The notes under the pieces were generated by a model. That model did not search any database and was not told where the DNA came from. It saw only the letters and a list, made by a program, of their open reading frames with translations. 50,089 bases of DNA from Desulfohalobiaceae bacterium S24 (GTDB taxonomy: Bacteria > Desulfobacterota > Desulfovibrionia > Desulfovibrionales > Desulfothermaceae): the NCBI GenBank assembly GCA_011389765.1, contig JAABTT010000019.1:1-50089 (forward strand), read 5' to 3'. How positions within the stretch are numbered: the first letter of the stretch is position 1; each line of letters begins with the position of its first letter. A program made the translations under genes and the position numbers. Below, one piece after another: positions 40,149-47,953 of the stretch.

Positions 40149-41183
40149 TTAGTTCACAAATTCCCCGTTGTACATGGCTGAAAAATCCCTGATGTCTTTG
40201 ACCACCTTGGCCGCGGGAATGCCCTTGGCCTGGTGATCCTCGATCCAGCTGTCCACAATCGGGGCCACCAGGGTCTTGTTCCATCGGGCATCCTGCTCCG
40301 GACTCAGCTCAATGACCTCAACCCCGTGCTTTTCCTTGGACCAGGCAATGGATTCCTGGACCTGTCGGTCCATGTAGGTCCCGGTCCAGGAGGCCTGCTG
40401 GGGGCCGAGTTCTTCAAAGACCTTCTGCACGTCCTGGGGCAGCTTGTTCCAGGCGTCCATATTCATGACCACGGCAAAGGGGTAGAGGACGGTCTTGGTC
40501 ATGGTTATATAGGGGCAAAATTCTGCAAACTTTAAGTCCTTCATGACCTCCAGGGAGGAGAAGACGCCCTGGACCACGCCTTTCTGCAGGGCCGGAGGTG
40601 TTTCTGACATGGGCATTCCGATTTGATTGGCGCCCCATTTTTTCAGGATCTGGGCCGCTCCTCCAGAGGCACGAAGGTCATAGCCCTCCATGTCTCCCAG
40701 GGTCCGGATGGGTTTTTTGGACATGATGTTCGAGGGGGCGGTGGTGAACATGGTCAGGACCTTGACCTGGTCAAAGGCCTTGGGCTGGTATTTCTGATAG
40801 ATGTCCCAGAGGACCATGCTGCCGACCCGGGCATTGGGGATGCGCAGGGGCAGAGCCAGCCCGTTGGTAATTTTGAAGCGTCCCGGCTGGTAGGCCATGC
40901 ACAGGCAGCCGATGTCGGCCTGGCCCTGGATGACCCCGTCCATCATGTCTTTGGCCCCGAGCAGGGTGCCTCCGGGATAGGTCTGGACAGACACCTGACC
41001 ATCGGTGCGCTTTTCCACCTCTTCTTTCCAGCGTTCCATCTGGACGCAGGGGAAAGTCGGGGCCGGCGGAAAGTTGGCATAGCTCAAGGTGATGCTTTTG
41101 GCCTGAAGCGGCCCGGGCATCAGAGTCAGCGCAAAAAGTACGGCCGAGAGAAGGCCAGTCGAGAATCCGAGTTTCGATTTCAT
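40149..41183 (-). CDS. dctP: TRAP transporter substrate-binding protein (DctP)
   Basis: A 344-residue periplasmic protein. It begins MKSKLGFSTGLLSAVLFALT and has a signal peptide cut near LQAKS. CAGGAGGG lies upstream of this ATG, so the longer upstream reading frame is not used. Mature-protein landmarks are MERWKEEVEKRTDGQVSV, YPGGTLLGAKDMMDGV and the late helix with WNKLPQDVQKVFEEL. The typical carboxylate-binding Arg would lie in the DLRASGGAAQ segment. It binds an organic acid outside the membrane for DctQM. Confidence 0.93.
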   Translation of the reverse strand: MKSKLGFSTGLLSAVLFALTLMPGPLQAKSITLSYANFPPAPTFPCVQMERWKEEVEKRTDGQVSVQTYPGGTLLGAKDMMDGVIQGQADIGCLCMAYQPGRFKITNGLALPLRIPNARVGSMVLWDIYQKYQPKAFDQVKVLTMFTTAPSNIMSKKPIRTLGDMEGYDLRASGGAAQILKKWGANQIGMPMSETPPALQKGVVQGVFSSLEVMKDLKFAEFCPYITMTKTVLYPFAVVMNMDAWNKLPQDVQKVFEELGPQQASWTGTYMDRQVQESIAWSKEKHGVEVIELSPEQDARWNKTLVAPIVDSWIEDHQAKGIPAAKVVKDIRDFSAMYNGEFVN

Positions 41184-41285
41184 CTTTTTACCCTCCTGTT
41201 TCAGGATTAAAAAGTTAAAGACCCAATGTTTCGAGTTGTGTTCACGAAACTTTGAACCTTTTGGGTTGCGGGCGGAGCCCGTGGT

Positions 41286-41327
41286 ATCCGTTTTGCATCT
41301 GGAGCTTACTCCAGGGGCAAAATGGAT
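41286..41327 (-). terminator. nested stem-loop after the mutase large subunit
   Basis: An inner perfect stem CTGGAG/CTCCAG with a 4-nt loop is extended by GTTTTGC/GCAAAAT-type pairing. It begins 1 bp past the stop codon at 41329. A second GC hairpin (CGGGC...GCCCG) lies beside it at about 41268-41280. Confidence 0.65.
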
Positions 41328-41328
41328 A

Positions 41329-42957
41329 TTAGAAGATGCTCGGTTCTTGATGCTCCCCGAATATCTGCCGGAAGACATCGGCCATTTCCCCGACAGTGGC
41401 GTAGTGTCTGCAGCACTCCACCAAAGGGGGCATCACATTCTGCTTTTGGGCCGCAGCTTTTTCCAGTGCCTGGAGGGTCTTTTTGACCGCGCTTTGCTCT
41501 CGTTCTTTCTTGAGCGCTTTGAGTTGCCTGATCTTGGCTTCGGCGGCCGCCTCATCGTAGCGGTGCAGCTCCACTTCCATGTCCGCGCCTTCAGTATACT
41601 TGTTGACCCCGACCTTGGTTACGCTTTTGTCCTGGATCTTTTTTTCATATTCATAGGCCTGCCTGGCCACTTCGCTCTGTACATAGCCCGAGGACACAGC
41701 CTCGATCATCCCGCCGACCTGTTCCACCTTGTCCATCTCTTCCAGAATCTTGGCTTCCATTTCCTTGGTCAGGGTTTCGATGAAATAGGATCCGGCCAGG
41801 GGGTCCACGGTATCCCGGAGTCCGATTTCGTCCATGAGGATCTGAAAAGTCCGCAGGGATAAGAGGGCGGAGCGTTCCGTGGGAATGGTATAGGCCTCGT
41901 CATAGGAGCACAGGGCCGTGGTCTGGGCTCCGGACAAAGCTGCGGCCAGGGCGTAATAGGCCCCGCGGACAATGTTGTTTTCCGGCTGCTGTTTGGTCAT
42001 GCCGGAGCCCCCGCCTCCGAAGAGGCCGCGGAGCAGGAGGGCCTTTTTATTGGTGACCCGGTAGCGTTCGGTGAGCAGTCTGGCCCAGAGTTTCCTGGCC
42101 GCCCTGAATTTGGCCACTGTCTCCCAGAGATTTCCGTAAATATTGAAATTGAAGGAGAAGCGTCCTACGAAATCATCGGCGGCATAGCCGCGGGCGACCA
42201 CGTTGTCCACATATGCAAAAGCGATGAGCAGGCCGTAGGCGATCTCCTGGGCCGGGGTGCAGCCCGACTCCCGGATGTGATAGCCGCAGACCGAGACTGG
42301 ATTGCAGCGGGGAAGTTCCTGCATGGCGTATTCGATGGTGTCGCCGATGAGGCGCACAGCCGGCTGCACCGGATAGATCCAGGCTCCCCGGCCGATCATT
42401 TCCTTGAGGATGTCGTTCTGGGGGGTGGCGGAGATTTTAGTTTTGGCATAACCTTTTTTTTCAGCCAGGGCCTGATACATGGCCAGCATGATTGAGGCCA
42501 CGGCATTGATGGTCAGTCCGGATCCGATTGTATCGAGCCGGATGCCTTCAAAAGCGGTCTCGAAATCCTGAAGAGAGTCCACGGCCATGCCCACCCGTCC
42601 CACCTCGCCTTCGGCCATGGGGTCGTCCGAATCAAAACCCATCTGGGTGGGCAGATCAAAGGCGACGTTCAGACCGGTCTGCCCGTGGTCGATCATGAGT
42701 TTGAAGCGTTCATTGGTCTGCTCCGGGCTGCCGAAACCGGTGTATTGCCGGGTGGTCCAGTTCCGGGATCTGTAGCCCAGGGGATGCAGACCCCTGGTGA
42801 AGGGATATTCCCCGGGATCGGCCAGATCCTGTTCATAGGAAAATCCGCTTTGCGCCAAATCATCAGGTGTATAGACCGGCTTGATTTCAAGGTCCGATTC
42901 CAGGATGACCTTCTTGATGGCGTCCTTCTCGTCTTTCAAATAGGTGGCGACTCCCAT
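41329..42957 (-). CDS. B12-dependent acyl-CoA mutase, large subunit
   Basis: A 542-residue mutase barrel of the methylmalonyl-CoA mutase family without a cobalamin domain. Tyr in WTTRQYTGFG, Arg in QPAVRLIGD and His in CGYHIRESG, which bind the substrate carboxylate and thioester in the classic enzyme, are kept. The classic RTHSQTSGWSLT segment is replaced by LRGLFGGGGSGMT, and NSFDEA-type residues by CSYDEAYTIP, so the pocket differs. Fit with a bulky dicarboxylyl-CoA such as 2-aminophenylsuccinyl-CoA is inferred. AGGAGCAGT precedes the ATG. The B12-binding subunit is encoded 550 bp upstream. Confidence 0.93.
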   Translation of the reverse strand: MGVATYLKDEKDAIKKVILESDLEIKPVYTPDDLAQSGFSYEQDLADPGEYPFTRGLHPLGYRSRNWTTRQYTGFGSPEQTNERFKLMIDHGQTGLNVAFDLPTQMGFDSDDPMAEGEVGRVGMAVDSLQDFETAFEGIRLDTIGSGLTINAVASIMLAMYQALAEKKGYAKTKISATPQNDILKEMIGRGAWIYPVQPAVRLIGDTIEYAMQELPRCNPVSVCGYHIRESGCTPAQEIAYGLLIAFAYVDNVVARGYAADDFVGRFSFNFNIYGNLWETVAKFRAARKLWARLLTERYRVTNKKALLLRGLFGGGGSGMTKQQPENNIVRGAYYALAAALSGAQTTALCSYDEAYTIPTERSALLSLRTFQILMDEIGLRDTVDPLAGSYFIETLTKEMEAKILEEMDKVEQVGGMIEAVSSGYVQSEVARQAYEYEKKIQDKSVTKVGVNKYTEGADMEVELHRYDEAAAEAKIRQLKALKKEREQSAVKKTLQALEKAAAQKQNVMPPLVECCRHYATVGEMADVFRQIFGEHQEPSIF

Positions 42958-42959
42958 AC

Positions 42960-43020
42960 TGCTCCTGAATGATAGAGAATTGAAGATTTAAGATTGAATA
43001 TATAATATTGCTGAATATAA
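42960..43020. repeat. AAGATTTAAGATTGAATAT low-complexity spacer
   Basis: It is a short version of the tract at 32075, lying between the two mutase genes. Confidence 0.5.
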
Positions 43021-43099
43021 GAAAATCAATAAATTACGACATCATTTTCTTAAAGGCTATACAATGATAAAAAAGGTTTTCCGCTTGCATAACGGCGCA

Positions 43100-43507
43100 T
43101 TACGCTCTGATCATGGAAACGTGCTCCTTTATGAATTGCACAAACTCCGGAAACGGGGTCCCTCCGGGAAAGACGCCGTGTACGCCGAGTTCCTTGAGAA
43201 CCGGGATGTCTTCCTGGGGGATGACCCCCCCGACCAGGATCAGGCGCTGTTCTGAATCAGACGCTTGCAGAGCCGTCATGAGTTTGCGGACGATGGGCAC
43301 ATGAGCCCCGGACATAATGGACAGGCCAAGGACATCCGCATCTTCCTGAATGGTTTGATTGACAATGGATTGCACCGTCTGGTGCAGGCCGGTGTAGATG
43401 ACTTCCATGCCGGCGTCCCGCAAGGCATGGGCCACGACCTTGGCTCCGCGGTCATGTCCGTCCAGCCCGGGTTTGGCCAGGAGAACCCTGATGCGCCGCT
43501 GCTGCAT
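43100..43507 (-). CDS. B12-binding subunit of the acyl-CoA mutase
   Basis: A 135-residue cobalamin-binding domain with the base-off motif DGHDRG (Asp-x-His-x-x-Gly) near residue 16, LSIMSG near 60, and LVGGVIPQED near 90. Its length matches separate small subunits of two-part mutases. I start it at MQQRRIRVLLAKPG, which has GGGGGAAA upstream. It pairs with the large subunit at 41329. Confidence 0.93.
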   Translation of the reverse strand: MQQRRIRVLLAKPGLDGHDRGAKVVAHALRDAGMEVIYTGLHQTVQSIVNQTIQEDADVLGLSIMSGAHVPIVRKLMTALQASDSEQRLILVGGVIPQEDIPVLKELGVHGVFPGGTPFPEFVQFIKEHVSMIRA

Positions 43508-43731
43508 ATTTCCCCCCATACAGAATACAGAATACAGATTCTTTGAAAGGTTTTGTGCACGTGTCGGGATTGAAAGGCATCCCATCCTTGTTGAAAATAC
43601 AGTCAGAATCTGTATATATACCAGATGTTGGCATCCAGTGCTCTTTTGTCTCTAACACCACCGAAACCTTAGGAGGCTCTTGTATGACAGGGGCTTCATT
43701 TGGGCCAACTTCTGGTATCTGACATCCGCCC

Positions 43732-44433
43732 TCAGGCCTTGTCCATCTCCTGCAGGACAAGATTCTGCCCTCTCAGGATATGTTCCTTCATCACATCTTC
43801 CACGCGGTCCGCCTCGCGGTTTCTGATGCACTCCAGGATCTGCCTGTGATCCTGGTTGCTGAGGGCGGCTCCGTACTGGGAATGGAGAAGAAAACGGCGA
43901 AATCGCTGAATCTGGTTTTTCAGTTCATTGATCATCTTGATAAGCCGGGGGCTGTGACTCATGACGTAGAACTGGTCGTGCAGCTGGGTGTTGATATCCG
44001 GCAAATCATGGAGCCGATCTTTTTCCAGGCTGTTTTGATATTCGGCGATTTTTGCATCCAGGAGTTTCATTTCATCCGGCTTCCGCCTCTCAGCTGCCAA
44101 TCTGGCGGCATAGCTCTCCAGGACACTGCGGATCCCGAAGATTTCCAGAACATCCTCCCGGTCCAGTCCGGTGATGGAATAACCGCCTCCAGCCGACCTG
44201 GAGATAAAGTCTTCCATCTCCAGCTTGTGCAGGGCCTCCCGGACAGGAGTTCGGCTGATCCCCATTCCTGCGGCAACCTGGCTTTCAACCAGCCGGGAAC
44301 CCCAACCCAAATCACCGTTGACAATGAGCTGCTGCAGCTGCTCATAGACATACACGGCCAGGGATCGTTTTTCCGGTTTGGGCGCGATGGCGGACCAGAT
44401 GGCCTTTTTTTCCTCTTTGGCTTCAATGTTCAA
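43732..44433 (-). CDS. GntR-family transcriptional regulator with FCD domain
   Basis: An N-terminal winged helix (VYEQLQQLIVNGDLGWGSRLVES, then GISRTPVREALHKLEMEDF) precedes a helical FCD domain (VLESYAARLAAE, LHDQFYVMSHSPRL, DHRQILECIRNRE). I prefer a TTG start at 44433, which has AAGGGAG 9 bp upstream and gives normal length; ATG codons up to 44532 are possible. A GntR regulator is also part of the known indoleacetate clusters. It is probably the local regulator and may bind CTGTATA-type sites at 43610 and 49184. Confidence 0.88.
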   Translation of the reverse strand: MNIEAKEEKKAIWSAIAPKPEKRSLAVYVYEQLQQLIVNGDLGWGSRLVESQVAAGMGISRTPVREALHKLEMEDFISRSAGGGYSITGLDREDVLEIFGIRSVLESYAARLAAERRKPDEMKLLDAKIAEYQNSLEKDRLHDLPDINTQLHDQFYVMSHSPRLIKMINELKNQIQRFRRFLLHSQYGAALSNQDHRQILECIRNREADRVEDVMKEHILRGQNLVLQEMDKA

Positions 44434-44547
44434 GGGGCATGACTCCCTTTGAAAAATCCCTGTTTTCGTTTGGCAGTGTGTTCCGCCTTTTCTTCTCCGG
44501 TTCATGATCCGGCATCCAGCACCCAGAGACAAGAAGCCGGCCCTTGA

Positions 44548-45681
44548 CTAAAGTCCGTAGTGCTTGGCGATGTTGGTCTGCAGGACTTCGTGCACCCCGC
44601 CTCCGTAAAGCAGAAAACGGCTGTCCCGGTAATAGCGCTGGACCGGGTATTCCATGGAATAGCCATAGCCGCCGAAGATTCTGGTGGCTTCGTCCGTGGC
44701 CCGACAGGCCGCTTCCGTCGCGAAATATTTGGTCATGGTGGCCTGATGCAGACAGGATTCATTGCTATCGATCATTCTGGCGGTGTTGTAGACCATGAGC
44801 CGACTGGCCTCCAGATCCACGGCCATTTTCGCGATTTTTGACTGAACGAGCTGATTCTTGCCGATGGGCTTCCCGAATTGAATTCGTTCCTTGGCATAGC
44901 GCAGGCTGGCGTCCATGGCCGCCCTGAGCAGTCCCAGGGCCAGGGCCCCGGTCATGGCCCGAATTTCTGCAAGGATGGACAAGAGGACCTTGAGCCCCTT
45001 GCCTTCCTGCCCGAGCCTGTATTCAGAAGGCACCCGGCAGTTGTTGAAGTAGATCTCCGAGAGGAGGGTGGTTCTGGTCCCCAGGGTCTCGAAGCGCTTG
45101 CTGTGGGAAAAGCCGGGGATATCACTGGGTACGAAGAAAAACATTAGTCCTTTCAGTCCCTTGTCCGGGTTTGTCTGGCAGAGGACTGTATGAAAGTCGG
45201 CGATGGGTCCGCTGGTGGACCAGGTCTTCATGCCGTTGATCACAAAGCTGTCGCCGTCCTGAACGGCCGTGGTCCGGACATTGCCCAAATCGGATCCGGC
45301 TTCCGGTTCGGTTAATTGAAAGGCTCCGATTTTTTTTCCACGCAGGGCCGGCTTGAGAAAGGTCTCATGCATGTCTTTCGTTCCAAAGCGATACAAACCG
45401 TCCGTTCCCATCAGACACTGCATGGCCGTGGTCCCGGCCAGGCTGAGCAGGCCTCGGGCCAGTTCCTCGGCAATGATGCAGTACAGGGTGGTGTTGCCCC
45501 CGGAGCCTCCGATGGACTTGGGATACCTGATGCCGAAGACCCCCATTGAACCGAGTTTTTGAAAGAGTTCAACCGGGAATTCCCCTTTGCGGTCGTGTTC
45601 TTCGGCAACCGGAATGACCTCCTGGTCAACGAAACGGGCAATGACCTTTCGGATCAGGTCTTCAGAATTCGAGCGGAGCAT
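44548..45681 (-). CDS. acyl-CoA dehydrogenase lacking the usual catalytic glutamate
   Basis: A 377-residue flavoprotein with all three acyl-CoA dehydrogenase domains: QLTEPEAGSDLGNVRT, KTWSTSGPIADF, RYAKERIQFGKPIG and IFGGYGYSMEYPVQRYYRD. In the last helix the family's YEGTSEI is replaced by YGGGVHEV, so the base that normally takes the alpha proton is Gly. The alternative position used by isovaleryl-CoA dehydrogenase aligns with Ile, with a Glu next to it. A substrate that loses CO2 rather than a proton, such as an arylmalonyl-CoA, would not need this base. The next genes upstream encode its likely electron acceptor, Etf. The stop is TAG. Confidence 0.92.
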   Translation of the reverse strand: MLRSNSEDLIRKVIARFVDQEVIPVAEEHDRKGEFPVELFQKLGSMGVFGIRYPKSIGGSGGNTTLYCIIAEELARGLLSLAGTTAMQCLMGTDGLYRFGTKDMHETFLKPALRGKKIGAFQLTEPEAGSDLGNVRTTAVQDGDSFVINGMKTWSTSGPIADFHTVLCQTNPDKGLKGLMFFFVPSDIPGFSHSKRFETLGTRTTLLSEIYFNNCRVPSEYRLGQEGKGLKVLLSILAEIRAMTGALALGLLRAAMDASLRYAKERIQFGKPIGKNQLVQSKIAKMAVDLEASRLMVYNTARMIDSNESCLHQATMTKYFATEAACRATDEATRIFGGYGYSMEYPVQRYYRDSRFLLYGGGVHEVLQTNIAKHYGL

Positions 45682-45693
45682 GCGGATCCCCTT

Positions 45694-45726
45694 GTCGAGT
45701 TTCAGCCGAAGCGGCTGAAATTCGAC
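45694..45726 (-). promoter_or_regulatory. 33-bp hairpin upstream of the acyl-CoA dehydrogenase
   Basis: The 15-bp arms (core TTTCAGCCG and CGGCTGAAA) have one mismatch and a 3-nt loop. It lies 12 bp before the start codon, beside the ribosome-binding site. It has the same geometry as the hairpins before hyuB and dctQ, but a different sequence. Confidence 0.65.
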
Positions 45727-45835
45727 ATATATGTATGTGTTGTATCAGTTAACCAATTGTTTTTTGGTAATCCAAAAACTACCATCCGGTAATTTCAAAG
45801 CTGACTGCGCCCGCAACTCAAAGGTTCCAGGTTTA

Positions 45836-45890
45836 TTTCCAATTTCCAATTTCTTTAACAAGGACTTCAACTGCTTCGGAGCAACACATT
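45836..45890. repeat. TTTCCAATTTCTTTAACAAG repeat, copy 2
   Basis: It is a second copy of the sequence at 40061-40128, in the same orientation, between the etfA stop and the dehydrogenase start. Nothing else is recognised in this 246-bp spacer apart from the hairpin. Confidence 0.65.
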
Positions 45891-45927
45891 TTCTTGTTTT
45901 CTATGACAGAGATTAACCGGTAAGTCA

Positions 45928-47115
45928 CTATATGCGCCGGGACAGAATGCTGATCAACTCCGGGACCACCTGAAACAGGTCCCCGACAATGGACCAGTCC
46001 GCCACGCTCAGGAGCGGGGCCCGGGGGTCCTTGTTAACCGCGATGATGTAGCGTGAAGCGGCCATGCCGGCCCGGTGCTGCACCGCTCCGGATACGCCGC
46101 AGCCGATGTACAACTCGGGGCGGACCGTCTGTCCGGTCTGTCCGATTTGCCTGTCATCCGGGAGCCATTGCTCTTCGATCATGGCCCTTGTCCCGGCCAG
46201 CTCCCCGCCGAGGCTCCGGGCCAGCTGTTCGAGCAGCTCCAGGCCTTCACTGGAGGCGGCCCCCCGTCCGGCAGCAACGATGACCCTGGCCTTGCTCAGA
46301 TCGATGCGCTCGCCTTCCTCGGTCCAGGATTCCAGGATTTCCACCCTGGAGTCTTGATCGCCGCCTTCAAGCTGCTCCGCAACAAGCTCCCCCTGCAGGG
46401 GCTCGGGTGCGCGTTTTTCCATGACCCCCGGGCGCACCGTGGCCATCTGCGGCCTGGAAAATCTGTTGACGATGGTGGCCATGACGTTGCCGCCAAAAGC
46501 CGGTCTGGTCTGGAGCAGGATGCCCTCTTCGGGATCAATGGACAGCTCGGTGCAGTCGGCGGTCAGTCCGGCGCCAACCCGGCGCGCCAGACGCGGAGCC
46601 AGATCCCGGCCGATATCCGTGGCCCCGATAAGCAGGATTTCCGGTTTGTATTTTTCCACCAGCCGGGCCAGGGACTTGGTATAGGCATCAGTTGTATAGT
46701 GCCGCAGCCGGGGGTCTTGAACCTGATACACCCGGTGGGCTCCGGCTGTGAACAGGGGCTGTACCAGGGGGTCGCCCTGGTCCCCAAGCAGAAGGGCGCT
46801 GACTGTCTCCGAGCGCTGCTCTGCCAATTCACGGGCTTTGCCCAGGAGTTCCAGGCTGATGGCCTGCAAGGCGTTTTGCTGATGTTCGGCAAAGACCCAG
46901 ACCCCTTTCCAGGCGCTGAAATCCGGCACGGTCCTCGCTGTGAGATCGGTTTGCAGGGCGCCCCTTTTGCAGGCTTCGAGACAGAGGGCGCAGCAGGTGC
47001 ACTGTTCCAGAATATGGGGAATCCCGTCCCGCATCTCAACGGCGTCGTAAGGGCATTTCTTGGCACAGAGTCCGCAGCCGTCACAACGATCATAATCTAT
47101 CCAGACCGAGGGCAT
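45928..47115 (-). CDS. etfA: electron transfer flavoprotein alpha subunit with ferredoxin domain
   Basis: A 395-residue EtfA. The first 60 residues form a two-[4Fe-4S] ferredoxin (CDGCGLCAKKCP near 11-22 and CTCCALCLEAC near 39-49). The Etf alpha domain follows, with the FAD-binding end PELYIGCGVSGAVQHRAGM and VNKDPRAPLLSVADWSIVGD. The extra clusters give a second electron route, as in Etf complexes of anaerobes. It should accept electrons from the adjacent acyl-CoA dehydrogenase. It follows etfB by 36 bp. Confidence 0.95.
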   Translation of the reverse strand: MPSVWIDYDRCDGCGLCAKKCPYDAVEMRDGIPHILEQCTCCALCLEACKRGALQTDLTARTVPDFSAWKGVWVFAEHQQNALQAISLELLGKARELAEQRSETVSALLLGDQGDPLVQPLFTAGAHRVYQVQDPRLRHYTTDAYTKSLARLVEKYKPEILLIGATDIGRDLAPRLARRVGAGLTADCTELSIDPEEGILLQTRPAFGGNVMATIVNRFSRPQMATVRPGVMEKRAPEPLQGELVAEQLEGGDQDSRVEILESWTEEGERIDLSKARVIVAAGRGAASSEGLELLEQLARSLGGELAGTRAMIEEQWLPDDRQIGQTGQTVRPELYIGCGVSGAVQHRAGMAASRYIIAVNKDPRAPLLSVADWSIVGDLFQVVPELISILSRRI

Positions 47116-47151
47116 GTACGACTCCTCAATCGAAACGTCGGTTTATACTGA

Positions 47152-47952
47152 CTAAATTAGTTTGTTGTCCTGAAGCCTGTCCACCAGCTGCCCGGCCACT
47201 GACCGGGGGTCGCCTTCCAGGATCTCGGATTTGCGCCGGGTTTTGGGCGGAAAGGTTGTGATGACCTGGGTCAGGGATTCTGCAAGTCCCACCTCCTGGG
47301 TCTTGAGTCCAAGATCCGCACAATTCCAGTGTTTGATGGCTGTTTTTGTCTTGCAGGCCCGCAGGAGCCGTTCCATATGCGGACAGCGGGGGGTGTTTAT
47401 CTCCGAAACCACGGTGAACAGGGCCGGCAGGGTACAGTTGAGGCGTTGATACCCCCCCCGGACCCGCCTGAGGACTTGGCTGCGCCCCGAAGCTCCGGGC
47501 TCGAAAGAACTGATCCCGCAGACCGCCGTTACCTGGGGGAGATCCAGAATCTCAGCGAGTTGAGGGCCGACCTGGGCGGTATCCCCGTCAATGGCCTGCC
47601 GCCCGCAGAGGATGAGGTCAAAGCCGTCCATCTTCCGGATAGCCCGGCTCAGGGTGAAGGAGGTCGCCCAGGTGTCGGAGCCGGCAAAGGCCGAATCTGA
47701 GAGCAGGACGCCCTCGTCGGCGCCCATGCCCAGAGCTTCGGACACGGCGTCGATGGCTTGCTGCGGTCCCATGGACAGAACCGCAACCCGGCCGCCGTGC
47801 GCCTCTTTGAGCCTGAGTGCCGCCTCCAGGGCATGCCGGTCGTCGGGATTGATTATGCTGGGCACTCCCTCCCGGAGAAGGTTCCCGGTTTTAGGATCCA
47901 GCTTGATTTCTGTAGTGTCCGGGACTTGTTTGATAAGCACAATGATCTTCAT
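47152..47952 (-). CDS. etfB: electron transfer flavoprotein beta subunit
   Basis: A 266-residue EtfB with KIIVLIKQVPDTTEIKLD at the start, NPDDRHALEAALRLKE, and the nucleotide-binding CGRQAIDGDTAQVGP. That motif occurs in FAD- or AMP-binding forms, and I cannot decide which. It is 1 bp from the CoA transferase stop, and etfA follows, so the three genes form one transcript. Confidence 0.95.
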   Translation of the reverse strand: MKIIVLIKQVPDTTEIKLDPKTGNLLREGVPSIINPDDRHALEAALRLKEAHGGRVAVLSMGPQQAIDAVSEALGMGADEGVLLSDSAFAGSDTWATSFTLSRAIRKMDGFDLILCGRQAIDGDTAQVGPQLAEILDLPQVTAVCGISSFEPGASGRSQVLRRVRGGYQRLNCTLPALFTVVSEINTPRCPHMERLLRACKTKTAIKHWNCADLGLKTQEVGLAESLTQVITTFPPKTRRKSEILEGDPRSVAGQLVDRLQDNKLI

Positions 47953-47953
47953 C

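Noticed and set aside
41329..43507. Plain housekeeping methylmalonyl-CoA mutase
   Set aside because: Substrate-pocket segments differ from the classic enzyme, and the genes sit among aromatic-acid genes rather than propionate genes. The possibility is kept open at low weight.
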